Counted from the stretch's first letter, positions 25,596 to 34,869 are shown. The stretch: DNA of 64,000 bases from Sphingorhabdus sp. EL138 (GCF_945890115.1 NZ_CAMDCK010000011.1:29005-93004); one strand, 5' to 3'. The notes: generated by a model from the letters alone, not told the origin. Translations and numbers: made by a program.

Positions 25596-26935
25596 ATTTT
25601 GGTCGACCGCTCGTCCGTGACCATATCAGTGGCAAGGTCTAGCCCAGCCTTGCCGTCCGCTGCGGTATGCGCTGGGGCATGCGGCGATGCGATATACTCG
25701 GGCTCTTCGACCTCCAACATGCCTTCCCATTTGGTGATGACGGACGTTGCAACGGCGTTGCCGACGACATTGGTCGCAGTGCGGCCCATATCAAGGAACT
25801 GATCAATCGCCAGAATGAGCGCGACGCCCTCTACCGGAAGGTCGAACATGGCCAATGTGCCGGTGATGACCACCAACGAAGCGCGCGGCACGGCGGCGAC
25901 GCCCTTGGACGAAATCATGAGTGTGAGTAGGATCAGGATCTGGGTGCCGATGGACAGCTCAATACCATAAGCTTGCGCGATGAAGATTGTCGCAAAGCTC
26001 ATATACATCATCGAACCATCAAGGTTGAAGCTGTAGCCCAAGGGCAGCATGAAGCCCGAAATCCGGCGCGGAACGCCAAAACGGTCGAGCTGTTCAAACA
26101 ATTTGGGCAAGGCCGCTTCGCTGGATGCGGTCGAAAATGCGATCAACATAGGTTCGCGGATGTAGCGGATGAGCGTGAATATACGCCGGCCCAAGAAAAT
26201 CGCGCCGATGGACAGCAGAATTGTCCACAACAATGCCAGCGACAGATAGAATTCCGTCACCAGTTCTAAATAGGTTGCAAGGATCGCTAGGCCACTTTTC
26301 GACACCACGGCTGCCAATGCGCCGAAAACTGCGACGGGGGCATAACGCATCACATAATGCGTTATCTGAAGCATCATTTCCGCAAGTGACTCAGCACCCC
26401 GCACCAAAGGCGCACCCTTTTCACCCAAGGCCGAAAGCGCGATGCCAGCGAACAAGGCGAACACCAAAATCTGCAGGATGTTATTGGTCGCCATCGCTTC
26501 AAAAGCGTTTTTGGGGAAAATCGAAAGTATGAATTCCCAGAAGTCGAGTTTTTTAACTTCACCCACGGTCGCTGCGGCATTTGCAATCGTATCAACGGGC
26601 GCACCGATTCCTGGTTGAAACAGGTTCACCATCAACAAGCCAAGGCCAATCGAGATGAAGCTGGCGATGATAAACCATGTAATGGCCCGAAAGCCGATAC
26701 GACCGAGCGCCGAGCTGTCGCCCATATGCGCAATACCAACGACGATGGTCGACAATATGAGTGGAGCAACCAACAGTTTGATTAAATTTAGAAATATATC
26801 CGAAAGGAGTTTGAACGTTTTGGTTAGATATTCAAACTGCGTGCTGTCCGGCGCGAAATTGACATGAACCGCGTAGCCGACTGCCACGCCTAGGATCATT
26901 CCTGCCAAAATCCACAATGTAAGCCGTTTATCCAC
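25592..26935 (-). CDS. Dicarboxylate/amino acid:cation symporter (DAACS family)
   Basis: A 447-residue inner-membrane transporter of the DctA/GltP family, which couples uptake of C4-dicarboxylates, glutamate or aspartate to protons or sodium. Landmarks are FSTASSEAALPKLFEQ (re-entrant hairpin 1), the SFNLDGSMMYMSFATIFIAQA helix (NxDG site) and the RTATNVVGNAVATSVITKWEG segment near the end. GTG 26935 is chosen because GGAGGG lies five bases before it; the tracked TTG at 26947 has no such site. It is divergent from NAD-glutamate dehydrogenase across a short region with two palindromes, so glutamate is a reasonable substrate guess. The C-terminal 40 residues are cytosolic and charged. Confidence 0.9.
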   Translation of the reverse strand: MDKRLTLWILAGMILGVAVGYAVHVNFAPDSTQFEYLTKTFKLLSDIFLNLIKLLVAPLILSTIVVGIAHMGDSSALGRIGFRAITWFIIASFISIGLGLLMVNLFQPGIGAPVDTIANAAATVGEVKKLDFWEFILSIFPKNAFEAMATNNILQILVFALFAGIALSALGEKGAPLVRGAESLAEMMLQITHYVMRYAPVAVFGALAAVVSKSGLAILATYLELVTEFYLSLALLWTILLSIGAIFLGRRIFTLIRYIREPMLIAFSTASSEAALPKLFEQLDRFGVPRRISGFMLPLGYSFNLDGSMMYMSFATIFIAQAYGIELSIGTQILILLTLMISSKGVAAVPRASLVVITGTLAMFDLPVEGVALILAIDQFLDMGRTATNVVGNAVATSVITKWEGMLEVEEPEYIASPHAPAHTAADGKAGLDLATDMVTDERSTKI

Positions 26936-26993
26936 GCAACCCTCCAAACATTTCTTGATTCATTTGACGCTACACAGGAGCAATGCAGGTCGC

Positions 26994-27017
26994 AACAAGT
27001 TACAGACGTGACTTGTT
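26994..27017. promoter_or_regulatory. Candidate operator, ACAAGT-type imperfect palindrome
   Basis: AACAAGTTAC, four bases, GTGACTTGTT: ten-base arms matching at nine of ten positions. It lies between the divergent symporter and glutamate dehydrogenase genes. The half-sites ACAAGT/ACTTGT recur 15 bases upstream of the region preceding putA (37562-37576). Confidence 0.5.
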
Positions 27018-27043
27018 TAAGCTTGAGAAGGGCGTCATAAGTC

Positions 27044-27060
27044 TTGTAATAAAATTACAA
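27044..27060. promoter_or_regulatory. Candidate operator, perfect 17-bp palindrome
   Basis: TTGTAATAAAATTACAA has perfect 7-bp arms around AAA. It sits 60 bases upstream of the glutamate dehydrogenase start chosen here and in the shared divergent region, a typical site for a dimeric repressor or activator. The AT-rich sequence stands out from the surrounding GC-rich DNA. Confidence 0.55.
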
Positions 27061-27120
27061 CGCACTGTGTCGTTGAACATGGCGCATAAACAAATGCTTG
27101 TGGGCTCAGGAGATCATGTC

Positions 27121-30100
27121 ATGGCGACCGCCAAAATTGTGAAGAATGCGGTAAAAATCGACAAGACCCTTTTGAAGGATATGGTCAGCGCCTTTACCGA
27201 GACAGCTTTGCCGGGCGAAAATGAAGGTTTTGACGCCAAAGCGGCCGAAGATGCCGCGCGTTTCACCATCGAAACGGGCCTGCATCGCAAGGCGGGCAAT
27301 GCGGCCATTGCATTGGATAGCTTCACCGATAGGCATGGCCGTTTGATGATGCGCATATCGCTGAATAATGACGACATGCCCTTTTTGGTGGATTCGGTGT
27401 CGTCTGCGGTTGCTGCTTATGGGATAGCGGTGAAGCGTATCATCCATCCGGTGTTGAGCGTTGTCCGCGATGACGCCTGCGCTTTGACTTCCATCAGCCG
27501 CAAACGAATGGATGGGCAGGCGCGCGAATCCTTCATTTATCTGGAGACGGAGCGCATTGACGCCAAGGAACGCCGTCAGCTTGAGGCGCATTTGGCCGCT
27601 GTTCTCGCCGATGTTCGCGGCGCGGTGACGGATTGGCGCGATATGCGCGCTGCCTTGTCCGCCGACGCTGACAGCCTGCCGGATAGCGAAGGCACGGCCC
27701 TGATCCGGTGGTTCCATGATAATAATATGACGATATTGGCGCATGAGCGGATCAGCAGCGATGGTGCGCGTTCCAACCGCCTTGGCCTGTCGCGCGTGAG
27801 CGATGCGCTTGTGCTTTCGGAAGATAGTGTCAGCCTTGCCATAAATTGGTTTGAAGCCGGCGGCCTTGCGCCCTTGGTGTTGAAATCCAACCGTGTTTCG
27901 AACGTCCATCGCAATGTTCAATTGGACCTGATCGTTACGCCGGTGCAAACGGGCGATCGGGTAACGGGCTTAGCCGTCACAGCCGGGCTTTGGACCAGCG
28001 CGGCGCTGGCAACGGCTCCGGAATCTATTCCTGTGCTTAGAACGCATCTGGCGTCGTTGATGGCGCGGTATGGCTTTGACCCGTCGGGCCATGCGGGCAA
28101 GGCAATGGCCCATGCGCTGACCGCGCTGCCCCACGACCTTTTGGTTGCGCTTAAGCTGGATGATCTGGAACGCGTGACGTTGACCGCCATGTCGCTGACG
28201 GATCGACCGCGCCCCAAGCTGATTGCGTTGCGGTCACCACTGGGACGTCATTTATATATCTTTGTATGGTTGCCCCGCGATGACGTATCAACCGGCATCC
28301 GTAAGCAGATCCAGACAATGCTGATGGATGCCACAGGTGGGTCTTTATTAGGCTGGACCATCGGTTTGGAGGACGGCGGCGTTGCTTTGTTGCGCTATAC
28401 GCTCGATTTGCCGGATCGTGGGCAGACAGTGGACGAAGCTAGCCTCGATGCACAGCTGGAGTTGATGGTGCGTGGGTGGGAGCCAGCGGTTGAGGTGGCC
28501 TTGGCGCATCTGACCGATCAAAAGCGCGCCGCTGCCATGCTTGTGCGCTACGGCGCTGGCTTTCCGGCCAATTACCGCAGCAGTTACTCGACCGAGGAGG
28601 CTGCGCGGGACATGATTGGCTTGCTCGCCATGGAACGCGACCATAGCAAAATCACCCGGCTGTTCGAAGAAGATGGCAAGCTTCGGCTGAAAATCTACAG
28701 CCATGGCGGCCCCCTGCCGTTGAGCGATGTCGTGCCCGCGCTCGAAAATTTCGGTTTTGATGTTTTGGAGGAAACGCCGACCGCATTGGGCGATGGTCAT
28801 TATATCCATGACTTCCGTCTTGCCTTGCGCGGCGGCGATATTGCAACTGTCTTAGAAAATCCGCGCGTCCTTGAAGGTGCGCTGAGCCAAGTTTTAGATG
28901 GCAGTTTTGAAAATGACGTGTTCAACCAACTCGTCACGATTGGCGGGCTTGCGCCGCAATCGGTCATTTGGCTGCGCGCATTTTATCGCTATTTGCGCCA
29001 AACAGGCGTGGCTTATGGCATGCCAACGGTGGTGTCCGCCTTGGCCAAAAACGCCAATGTGACGCGGTCGATCATATCCCTGTTCGATGCTTTCCATAAT
29101 CCGGCAACCAACGGCAGCCGCGACAAAGAAGCGGCAAAATATCAAAAATCCATCACCGCCGATCTGGCAGCGGTTTCGGCGATTGACGAAGATCGCATTT
29201 TGCGCCGGTTTTTGGCGGTGGTGCTGGCAACATTGCGCACCAATGCGTTTTCCGCAGCGGCGGCAGAGGCATTGGCGTTCAAACTGGATTGCGCAAAAGT
29301 GCCTGGCCTGCCTGCGCCGCTGCCTTGGCGGGAGGTGTTTGTCTATTCACCCCGCGTGGAGGGCATTCATTTGCGCGCTGGACCCGTTGCGCGCGGTGGC
29401 TTGCGCTGGTCCGACCGGCGTGATGACTTCCGCACCGAGGTTTTGGGCCTGATGAAGGCGCAGCGCGTTAAAAACGCGGTTATCGTGCCGACCGGTGCAA
29501 AAGGCGGCTTCTACCCCAAACGCCTGCCCGACATGCGCGTCGACCGCGATGCGTGGTTTGCAGAAGGCACAGAAGCGTATAAAATCTTCATCCGGACCTT
29601 GCTGTCGATAACCGACAACATTGTGAACGACCGGATTGTGCATCCTGACAATGTCGTCATCCATGACGGTGACGACCCTTATTTCGTGGTTGCCGCCGAC
29701 AAGGGCACGGCGACATTCTCCGACACCGCGAACGCCATCGCGCTGGAACGCAATTTCTGGCTGGGTGATGCCTTCGCAAGTGGTGGCTCGGTTGGGTATG
29801 ACCATAAGGCGATGGGCATTACCGCAAAGGGCGGCTGGCTATCGGTGCAGCGCCATTTTGCCGAAATGGGTATTGATGTCCAAAAAGAACCGGTCACGGT
29901 TGCAGGCGTTGGCGATATGTCAGGGGACGTTTTCGGCAATGGCATGTTGCTTTCAAAGACGTTGAAAATTGTCGCGGCGTTCGACCATCGGCACATTTTC
30001 CTCGACCCCGATCCCGACCCTGCGATCAGTTGGAAAGAACGTCAGCGTCTGTTCAACCTGCCGCGTTCCAGCTGGCTTGATTATGATGCAAAGTTGATAT

Positions 30101-31770
30101 CCAAGGGCGGCGGCGTCTTCGCGCGTACGGATAAGATTATCAAAACAACATCTGAAATCAGAAGCTTGCTTGGCATTGATGCGAAAGAAATGGAGCCATC
30201 TGCATTGATGACCGCAATATTAAAGGCGCCCGTTCAATTGATGTGGTTCGGCGGAATAGGGACATATATTAAAGACCGGAGCGAAAGCCATTTGGACGTC
30301 GGCGACCCCGGCAATGACTTTATTCGGGTGAACGGCGCAGACGTGCAGGCGCATGTGATTGGCGAGGGCGCAAATCTTGGCGTGACGCAGGCCGGACGTA
30401 TTGGCTTTGCCCTACGCGGTGGCCGGATCAACACCGACTTCATCGACAATAGCGCGGGCGTCGATTGTTCCGACAATGAAGTGAACATCAAAATCGCCCT
30501 GAATGCGCAGATGCGCGCCGGCAAGTTGAAGGAGCCCGCGCGCAACGTCTTGCTGGCGGAGATGACTGATGCGGTGGCGCATTTGGTGTTGGAGGATAAC
30601 CGACTGCAGACGCTTGCCTTGTCCATTGCGGAAACCGGCGGCGCGGGGGATTTGCCGGCTTATGTAAGGCTTATCGAGATTTTTGAAGGCGCTGGCCGAC
30701 TGGACCGTGTGGTTGAGGGACTTGCCCCCAATGAAGAACTGTTCCGGCGTGCGAGCGAAGGGCGCGGGCTCACGCGGCCGGAATTGGCGATATTGCTCTC
30801 CACAGCGAAGCTTGCAGCGCAGGATGGGGTGGAGGACGCACCTTTGGCGCAGGACAAGTCGATGGATGGCGAACTTCTTGCGGCATTCCCGGACGCGATG
30901 GTCAAATCGCATAAGTCGGCGATTTTGGGGCACCGGCTGCGCAAGGAAATCATCGCCACGAAGTTGGCTAACCGCATGATCAACCGGCTTGGCATGTTGC
31001 ACCCATTTGAATTGGCGGAAGAGGAAGGCTGCAGTCTTGGCGATGTTGCCGCCGCCTTTGCCATAGCCGAGAGCATTTATGATCTGCCATCCTTGTGGAA
31101 TATGATGGATGTAACAGCGATGCCGGAATCCACGCGGCTGATGCTCTTCAACCAAGCGGCCTTGGAAGTGCGCGCGCAAATGGCGGATATCATCCGCAAT
31201 GCCCATGAAGATCGCGATGTCGCGGCGGCGACTGCGGTCTATGCGCCGGTGGTGCAAAAGCTGACGGCTGCATTGGATGGGCTATTGCCCCAGGATGTCC
31301 GGCTTCAGACCGAACGCTTTGGCACGCGGTTGACCGAAAATGGCGCGCCGCGCAAAATTGCGGACCGTCTGGTGCAATTGGCGCAATTGGATGGCGCCAT
31401 TGGTCTGGCGGCGCTTTCCTCAGCGCAAAAGGGCGATGTAACTGCATTGACGCGCGCCTTCACCGCCCTTGGCGATGCGCTGGGTTTAAGCTGGGCGCAG
31501 GGAACCGCCATGCAAGTCGACCCGCAAGATCCCTGGGAGCGGCTGTTGGTTGCTGGGCTAGCACGAGATTTTCAAACTATGCGTTTGGATTTCCTGCGGC
31601 GTCGTGCGGCCAAGAAACCGCTTGAGGATGCGCAAGACTGGTTGGTCGCCAACGCAGTGCGTGTGCGGGCGTTCAAGGCGATGGTGGACCGTGCCCGCAT
31701 GGCAGGTGCGCCGACCCCCGCCATGTTGGCACAAGTCGCGGGGCAGGCGCGAGTATTGCTGGGGCGTTAA
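27121..31770 (+). CDS. NAD-specific glutamate dehydrogenase, large (about 180 kDa-class) form
   Basis: This enzyme oxidises glutamate to 2-oxoglutarate and ammonia with NAD, a catabolic route. The 1549 residues fit the large bacterial family. It has N-terminal ACT-like regulatory segments (about 50-480, e.g. DDMPFLVDSVSSAVAAYG), the catalytic core at about 700-1200 with RAGPVARGGLRWSDRRDDFRTEV, substrate lysine in VPTGAKGGFYPK, the dinucleotide segment VAGVGDMSGDVFGNGML and GGIGTYIKDRSE, and a helical C-terminal region. ATG 27121 follows AGGAG by nine bases; the longer frame to 26983 would cover both palindromes and is rejected. It is divergent from the symporter gene. Confidence 0.94.
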   Translation: MATAKIVKNAVKIDKTLLKDMVSAFTETALPGENEGFDAKAAEDAARFTIETGLHRKAGNAAIALDSFTDRHGRLMMRISLNNDDMPFLVDSVSSAVAAYGIAVKRIIHPVLSVVRDDACALTSISRKRMDGQARESFIYLETERIDAKERRQLEAHLAAVLADVRGAVTDWRDMRAALSADADSLPDSEGTALIRWFHDNNMTILAHERISSDGARSNRLGLSRVSDALVLSEDSVSLAINWFEAGGLAPLVLKSNRVSNVHRNVQLDLIVTPVQTGDRVTGLAVTAGLWTSAALATAPESIPVLRTHLASLMARYGFDPSGHAGKAMAHALTALPHDLLVALKLDDLERVTLTAMSLTDRPRPKLIALRSPLGRHLYIFVWLPRDDVSTGIRKQIQTMLMDATGGSLLGWTIGLEDGGVALLRYTLDLPDRGQTVDEASLDAQLELMVRGWEPAVEVALAHLTDQKRAAAMLVRYGAGFPANYRSSYSTEEAARDMIGLLAMERDHSKITRLFEEDGKLRLKIYSHGGPLPLSDVVPALENFGFDVLEETPTALGDGHYIHDFRLALRGGDIATVLENPRVLEGALSQVLDGSFENDVFNQLVTIGGLAPQSVIWLRAFYRYLRQTGVAYGMPTVVSALAKNANVTRSIISLFDAFHNPATNGSRDKEAAKYQKSITADLAAVSAIDEDRILRRFLAVVLATLRTNAFSAAAAEALAFKLDCAKVPGLPAPLPWREVFVYSPRVEGIHLRAGPVARGGLRWSDRRDDFRTEVLGLMKAQRVKNAVIVPTGAKGGFYPKRLPDMRVDRDAWFAEGTEAYKIFIRTLLSITDNIVNDRIVHPDNVVIHDGDDPYFVVAADKGTATFSDTANAIALERNFWLGDAFASGGSVGYDHKAMGITAKGGWLSVQRHFAEMGIDVQKEPVTVAGVGDMSGDVFGNGMLLSKTLKIVAAFDHRHIFLDPDPDPAISWKERQRLFNLPRSSWLDYDAKLISKGGGVFARTDKIIKTTSEIRSLLGIDAKEMEPSALMTAILKAPVQLMWFGGIGTYIKDRSESHLDVGDPGNDFIRVNGADVQAHVIGEGANLGVTQAGRIGFALRGGRINTDFIDNSAGVDCSDNEVNIKIALNAQMRAGKLKEPARNVLLAEMTDAVAHLVLEDNRLQTLALSIAETGGAGDLPAYVRLIEIFEGAGRLDRVVEGLAPNEELFRRASEGRGLTRPELAILLSTAKLAAQDGVEDAPLAQDKSMDGELLAAFPDAMVKSHKSAILGHRLRKEIIATKLANRMINRLGMLHPFELAEEEGCSLGDVAAAFAIAESIYDLPSLWNMMDVTAMPESTRLMLFNQAALEVRAQMADIIRNAHEDRDVAAATAVYAPVVQKLTAALDGLLPQDVRLQTERFGTRLTENGAPRKIADRLVQLAQLDGAIGLAALSSAQKGDVTALTRAFTALGDALGLSWAQGTAMQVDPQDPWERLLVAGLARDFQTMRLDFLRRRAAKKPLEDAQDWLVANAVRVRAFKAMVDRARMAGAPTPAMLAQVAGQARVLLGR

Positions 31771-31795
31771 CGCGCTGGGGTGAAGGTTGAGGGAC

Positions 31796-31994
31796 GACGG
31801 GAAGAAGGCGGAGCGTTTCTCCTAACGTCATGCTGAACTTGGTTCAGCATCCATCGTGCCTCGCAAACCGAAGGGTAGAGACGAGACATAGACCCTGAAC
31901 CAAGTTCAGGGTGACGGTTTAGGGTGACGGTAAGGAGGGACGGTCGGGAGGGACGGGAAGAAGACGGCGCGTTTCTCCCAACGTCATGCTGAAC
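31796..31994. repeat. 43-bp direct repeats enclosing two hairpins
   Basis: A 43-bp word beginning GACGGGAAGAAG and ending CATGCTGAAC occurs at 31796-31838 and again at 31952-31994 with three differences. Between them lie two palindromes: ATGCTGAAC-TTG-GTTCAGCAT (31830-31850) and CCCTGAAC-CAA-GTTCAGGG (31893-31911), plus short GGGTGACGGT repeats. The whole block is a mosaic of repetitive sequence downstream of glutamate dehydrogenase and may terminate its transcript. Confidence 0.7.
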
Positions 31995-32005
31995 GCGTTA
32001 AACCC

Positions 32006-32131
32006 TCAGCTTTTGGTCGCTAAGCCCGCTGGGTTGCCCTTTGTCGACGGGTTTGATGCGTTTTGCTTTTTGGGCTTTTCGGCCTTTGGCTTGCGGACTT
32101 CACGGCTCGATTTCTTTTGGCTCTTCGCCAT
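32006..32131 (-). CDS. Small basic lysine-rich protein, 41 residues
   Basis: An ATG on the minus strand at 32131 opens a 41-codon frame ending TGA at 32006-32008. The product begins MAKSQKKSSREVRKPKAEKP and ends GLATKS; about a third of residues are Lys or Arg, with no hydrophobic core, so it should be disordered and might bind nucleic acid. GAAGGA lies eight bases upstream of the ATG. Very similar short MAKSxKKSNREVRKPKAEKPK proteins are familiar as hypothetical genes in alphaproteobacteria, which supports it being real. No function is known. Confidence 0.7.
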   Translation of the reverse strand: MAKSQKKSSREVRKPKAEKPKKQNASNPSTKGNPAGLATKS

Positions 32132-32251
32132 GATGTTTTCCTTCGGAGGAGGCGTGCGTAGGCTTAGCTTGGGTCAGGATGCGCCGACCCACATATTGTA
32201 AAGATAAGCATCAACGGCCCTCTTTATAAGGACGCTGGCAAAATGGCTGGT

Positions 32252-32845
32252 TTAAGCGACTGCCTCTGCCGCGCGCTTGTAGATGCTGTTGAGCGGGCTG
32301 CGGAAAAGCTGCATCACCATCGGTTCGAAAAATGAAAGCGGGAGCGTGTCATAATTTGGATCAAAGGATGGGCAGTCATATTTGTCGATAAACTCTTCGG
32401 TATCGGCAAACCACTCATGCCCGCGAAACTGTTCCCGCATGTCGCGGTCAAGGCCCAGATGGTGGAAGAAATTCTGCCCTTGGAAAATGCCGTGATTTTG
32501 CACAATCCAAAGGAGCTTTTCCGAAACGAACGGCTTTAATATGGCAGCGGCAATGTCCGGATGGTTGGTCGCACCCAGCGTATCACCAATGTCATGCAGC
32601 AAAGCCATCACGACATAATCATCATCCCGGCCATCACGATGCGCGCGCGTCGCGGTTTGCAAGGAATGCGTCAACCGGTCGACGGCAAATCCGCCAAAGT
32701 CACCATCGAGCAATTTCAGATGGTCCAAAATCCGGCGTCCGCCATCTTGCGAAAACGGGATATTGTGCCGCATGATGATCTGCCAATCCTCTTGCGTGCT
32801 CTGCGACATATCATGAAATTGTGCGCGGTCTTCTTGGTTGTCCAT
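32252..32845 (-). CDS. HD-domain protein (PhnZ/phosphohydrolase-like)
   Basis: A 197-residue protein with an HD-type metal-binding helical fold: DRLTHSLQTATRAHRDG supplies the first His, VVMALLHDIGD the HD pair at about 90, followed by a conserved His in GATNHPDIAA and IVQNHGIFQG. The spacing resembles the PhnZ/inositol-oxygenase branch of di-iron HD oxygenases as well as ordinary HD phosphohydrolases; I cannot decide between them from sequence alone. ATG 32845 is chosen because GAGG lies upstream and residues beyond it are arginine-rich and unlike the family. It is divergent from the histidine kinase gene. Confidence 0.75.
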   Translation of the reverse strand: MDNQEDRAQFHDMSQSTQEDWQIIMRHNIPFSQDGGRRILDHLKLLDGDFGGFAVDRLTHSLQTATRAHRDGRDDDYVVMALLHDIGDTLGATNHPDIAAAILKPFVSEKLLWIVQNHGIFQGQNFFHHLGLDRDMREQFRGHEWFADTEEFIDKYDCPSFDPNYDTLPLSFFEPMVMQLFRSPLNSIYKRAAEAVA

Positions 32846-32935
32846 TGCCGGTATCCTCTCGCTTACGCTGTTTAACAGCGTTGGCCGACGAAACAAGGGC
32901 TTCATGCGCGCGCGAAATGCGGCTAGACCGATTAT

Positions 32936-34072
32936 ATGGCGGTATTAGAGCTTACAGATAAACCTTTCTTCGCGGACAAGAACCGCGCTTTTTGGAACTT
33001 GCACTCGGCCGGCTGGGCAGGCGCGGTCATTCTGCGCGCTGCGTCGGGTATTGCGCAGGGGCAGCCCGTCAGCTTCTTGGTGCCAATCCTGATTTCTGCG
33101 GTGACAGGCTATTCGATCACGCTGCTTCTCTCGGTGATATACCGATTTTTGATTGGCCAGCGGCCGTTTATCACATGGAGCCTGACCTTCGTGTCGGTCT
33201 CACTCGCGACGCTTGGCTATGCCTATTTGGACGTTTGGGTGCTTCAAACCATTCGTGATGGGGTCGATGAAACGCCCTTTGCGCAATTGTGGCTGGCGGC
33301 GATTTACATCAACTCGGTGCTGCTGGCGGCTTGGTCCGCTCTATATTACGCCATCAATTATTTCGTGCGCGCGGAAGAGCAAGCCGACCAGATGATGCGG
33401 CTGGAGGCGCAGGCGACCAGCGCGCAGCTGACGATGCTGCGTTATCAGCTTAACCCCCATTTCCTGTTCAATACATTGAATAGCATATCGACCCTGGTGC
33501 TGTTGAAACAGACGGACCAAGCCAATGCGATGCTGTCGCGGTTGTCTTCCTTCCTGCGCTTCACCCTCATCAACGAAGCGGCTGCGAAAGTACCGCTGAC
33601 TCAGGAAATTGAGACGTTAAAATTATATCTCGATATTGAAAAAATGCGGTTTGAAGAACGCTTGCGGACATATTTCATCATCGAGCCTGCGGTAGAAAAT
33701 GCATTGGTTCCGTCGCTGTTGCTGCAGCCACTTGTGGAAAATGCCATCAAATATGCCGTCACGCCCAAGGAAGAGGGCGCTGATATTTCTGTGACCGCTC
33801 AACTCGTCGGCCAAAGGGTGCGGATCACCGTTTCGGACACGGGCCCGGGCTTGCAGCCGGGGCAACAAGACCACAGCCTGTCCACAGGCGTCGGTATGGC
33901 GAACACGCGTGAGCGTTTGTTGCAGGCCTATGGCGAGAACCAACGCTTTGAACATTATGTAAAAGCTGGCGGAGGGTTTGAGGTTTTGTTGGAACTCCCG
34001 TATCAAAGCAGGATTACAGCAGGGGAAGACAATCAAGCGGGGGCGCAACGGCAAGGAAAGATATCCGCATGA
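32936..34072 (+). CDS. LytS-type sensor histidine kinase
   Basis: A 378-residue membrane kinase. Four hydrophobic segments occupy about residues 22-150 (for example VILRAASGIAQGQPVSFLVPILISAVTGY and LWLAAIYINSVLLAAWSALYYAI), with no separate periplasmic sensor domain. The His_kinase domain has the phospho-acceptor H175 in QLNPHFLFNTLNSISTLV. The ATPase domain has N-box LLVENAIKYAV and G-box SDTGPGL near 303. This is the type that pairs with LytTR regulators, and the regulator gene overlaps its stop codon by four bases (ATGA). The signal is unknown. Confidence 0.9.
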   Translation: MAVLELTDKPFFADKNRAFWNLHSAGWAGAVILRAASGIAQGQPVSFLVPILISAVTGYSITLLLSVIYRFLIGQRPFITWSLTFVSVSLATLGYAYLDVWVLQTIRDGVDETPFAQLWLAAIYINSVLLAAWSALYYAINYFVRAEEQADQMMRLEAQATSAQLTMLRYQLNPHFLFNTLNSISTLVLLKQTDQANAMLSRLSSFLRFTLINEAAAKVPLTQEIETLKLYLDIEKMRFEERLRTYFIIEPAVENALVPSLLLQPLVENAIKYAVTPKEEGADISVTAQLVGQRVRITVSDTGPGLQPGQQDHSLSTGVGMANTRERLLQAYGENQRFEHYVKAGGGFEVLLELPYQSRITAGEDNQAGAQRQGKISA

Positions 34073-34869
34073 GCATTCGTACAATATTGGTCGACGATGA
34101 AAAGCTGGCCATTCAGGGTCTCGAATTACGGCTTCAACCTTTTGAGGATATCGAAATTGTGGCCACCTGCCACAATGGTCGCGAGGCCATTCGCAAGATC
34201 AAGACGTTAAAACCCGACTTGGTTTTCCTCGATATTCAAATGCCCGGATTTGACGGCTTTTCGGTTGTGCAAGGGGTGATGGACATCGACCCACCCTTGT
34301 TCGTATTTGTGACCGCATATTCCGAACATGCCATTAAGGCGTTTGAGGCGCAGGCCATTGATTATCTGATGAAACCGGTGGAACCCGAACGGCTGGCCGA
34401 TACTATGGACCGTGTGCGCGGTAGGCTGTCCGACAAGCGGACATCGGAAGAGCTTGACCGCTTGCGCACTGTTATCAACGAAGTTGCGCCAGATGCGGCG
34501 GACAATTTGGGGTCATTGGATGACGATCTGGCATCCACCCGCTTTGAAAAGCTGATCAATATCAAAGATCGCGGCCAAATTTTCCGCGTCGATGTCGCAA
34601 GCATTGAACGCATTGATGCGGCGGGTGATTATATGTGCATTTATACCGCCGATAATTCCTTGATCTTGCGAGAGACCATGAAGGATTTGGAAAAGCGGCT
34701 CGACCCGCGCACCTTCCAACGTGTGCACCGTTCCACGATCGTCAATTTGGATCAGGTCCGCCAAGTGAAGCCGCATACCAATGGCGAATGCTTTTTGGTG
34801 CTGGAATCAGGCGCGCAAGTGAAGGTCAGCCGGTCGTATCGTGACGTCGTCGCCCGTTTCGTCCATTAA
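34069..34869 (+). CDS. LytTR-family response regulator
   Basis: A 266-residue transcription regulator. The receiver domain (1-125) has the acidic pocket D9-D10, phospho-acceptor D55 in LVFLDIQMPGFDG and the conserved lysine in DYLMKPVEPE. A helical linker (about 125-165) follows, then a LytTR DNA-binding domain (about 165-262) with RVDVASIERIDAAGDYMCIYT and FQRVHRSTIVNLDQV. The domain binds direct repeats in promoters as a dimer. It is coupled to the kinase gene upstream; the hydrolase gene follows 10 bases downstream and may be in the same operon. Confidence 0.92.
   Translation: MSIRTILVDDEKLAIQGLELRLQPFEDIEIVATCHNGREAIRKIKTLKPDLVFLDIQMPGFDGFSVVQGVMDIDPPLFVFVTAYSEHAIKAFEAQAIDYLMKPVEPERLADTMDRVRGRLSDKRTSEELDRLRTVINEVAPDAADNLGSLDDDLASTRFEKLINIKDRGQIFRVDVASIERIDAAGDYMCIYTADNSLILRETMKDLEKRLDPRTFQRVHRSTIVNLDQVRQVKPHTNGECFLVLESGAQVKVSRSYRDVVARFVH

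Noticed and set aside
26983..27120. N-terminal 46-codon extension of glutamate dehydrogenase
   Set aside because: It would cover both palindromes, its Shine-Dalgarno spacing is too short, and its sequence does not resemble the family.
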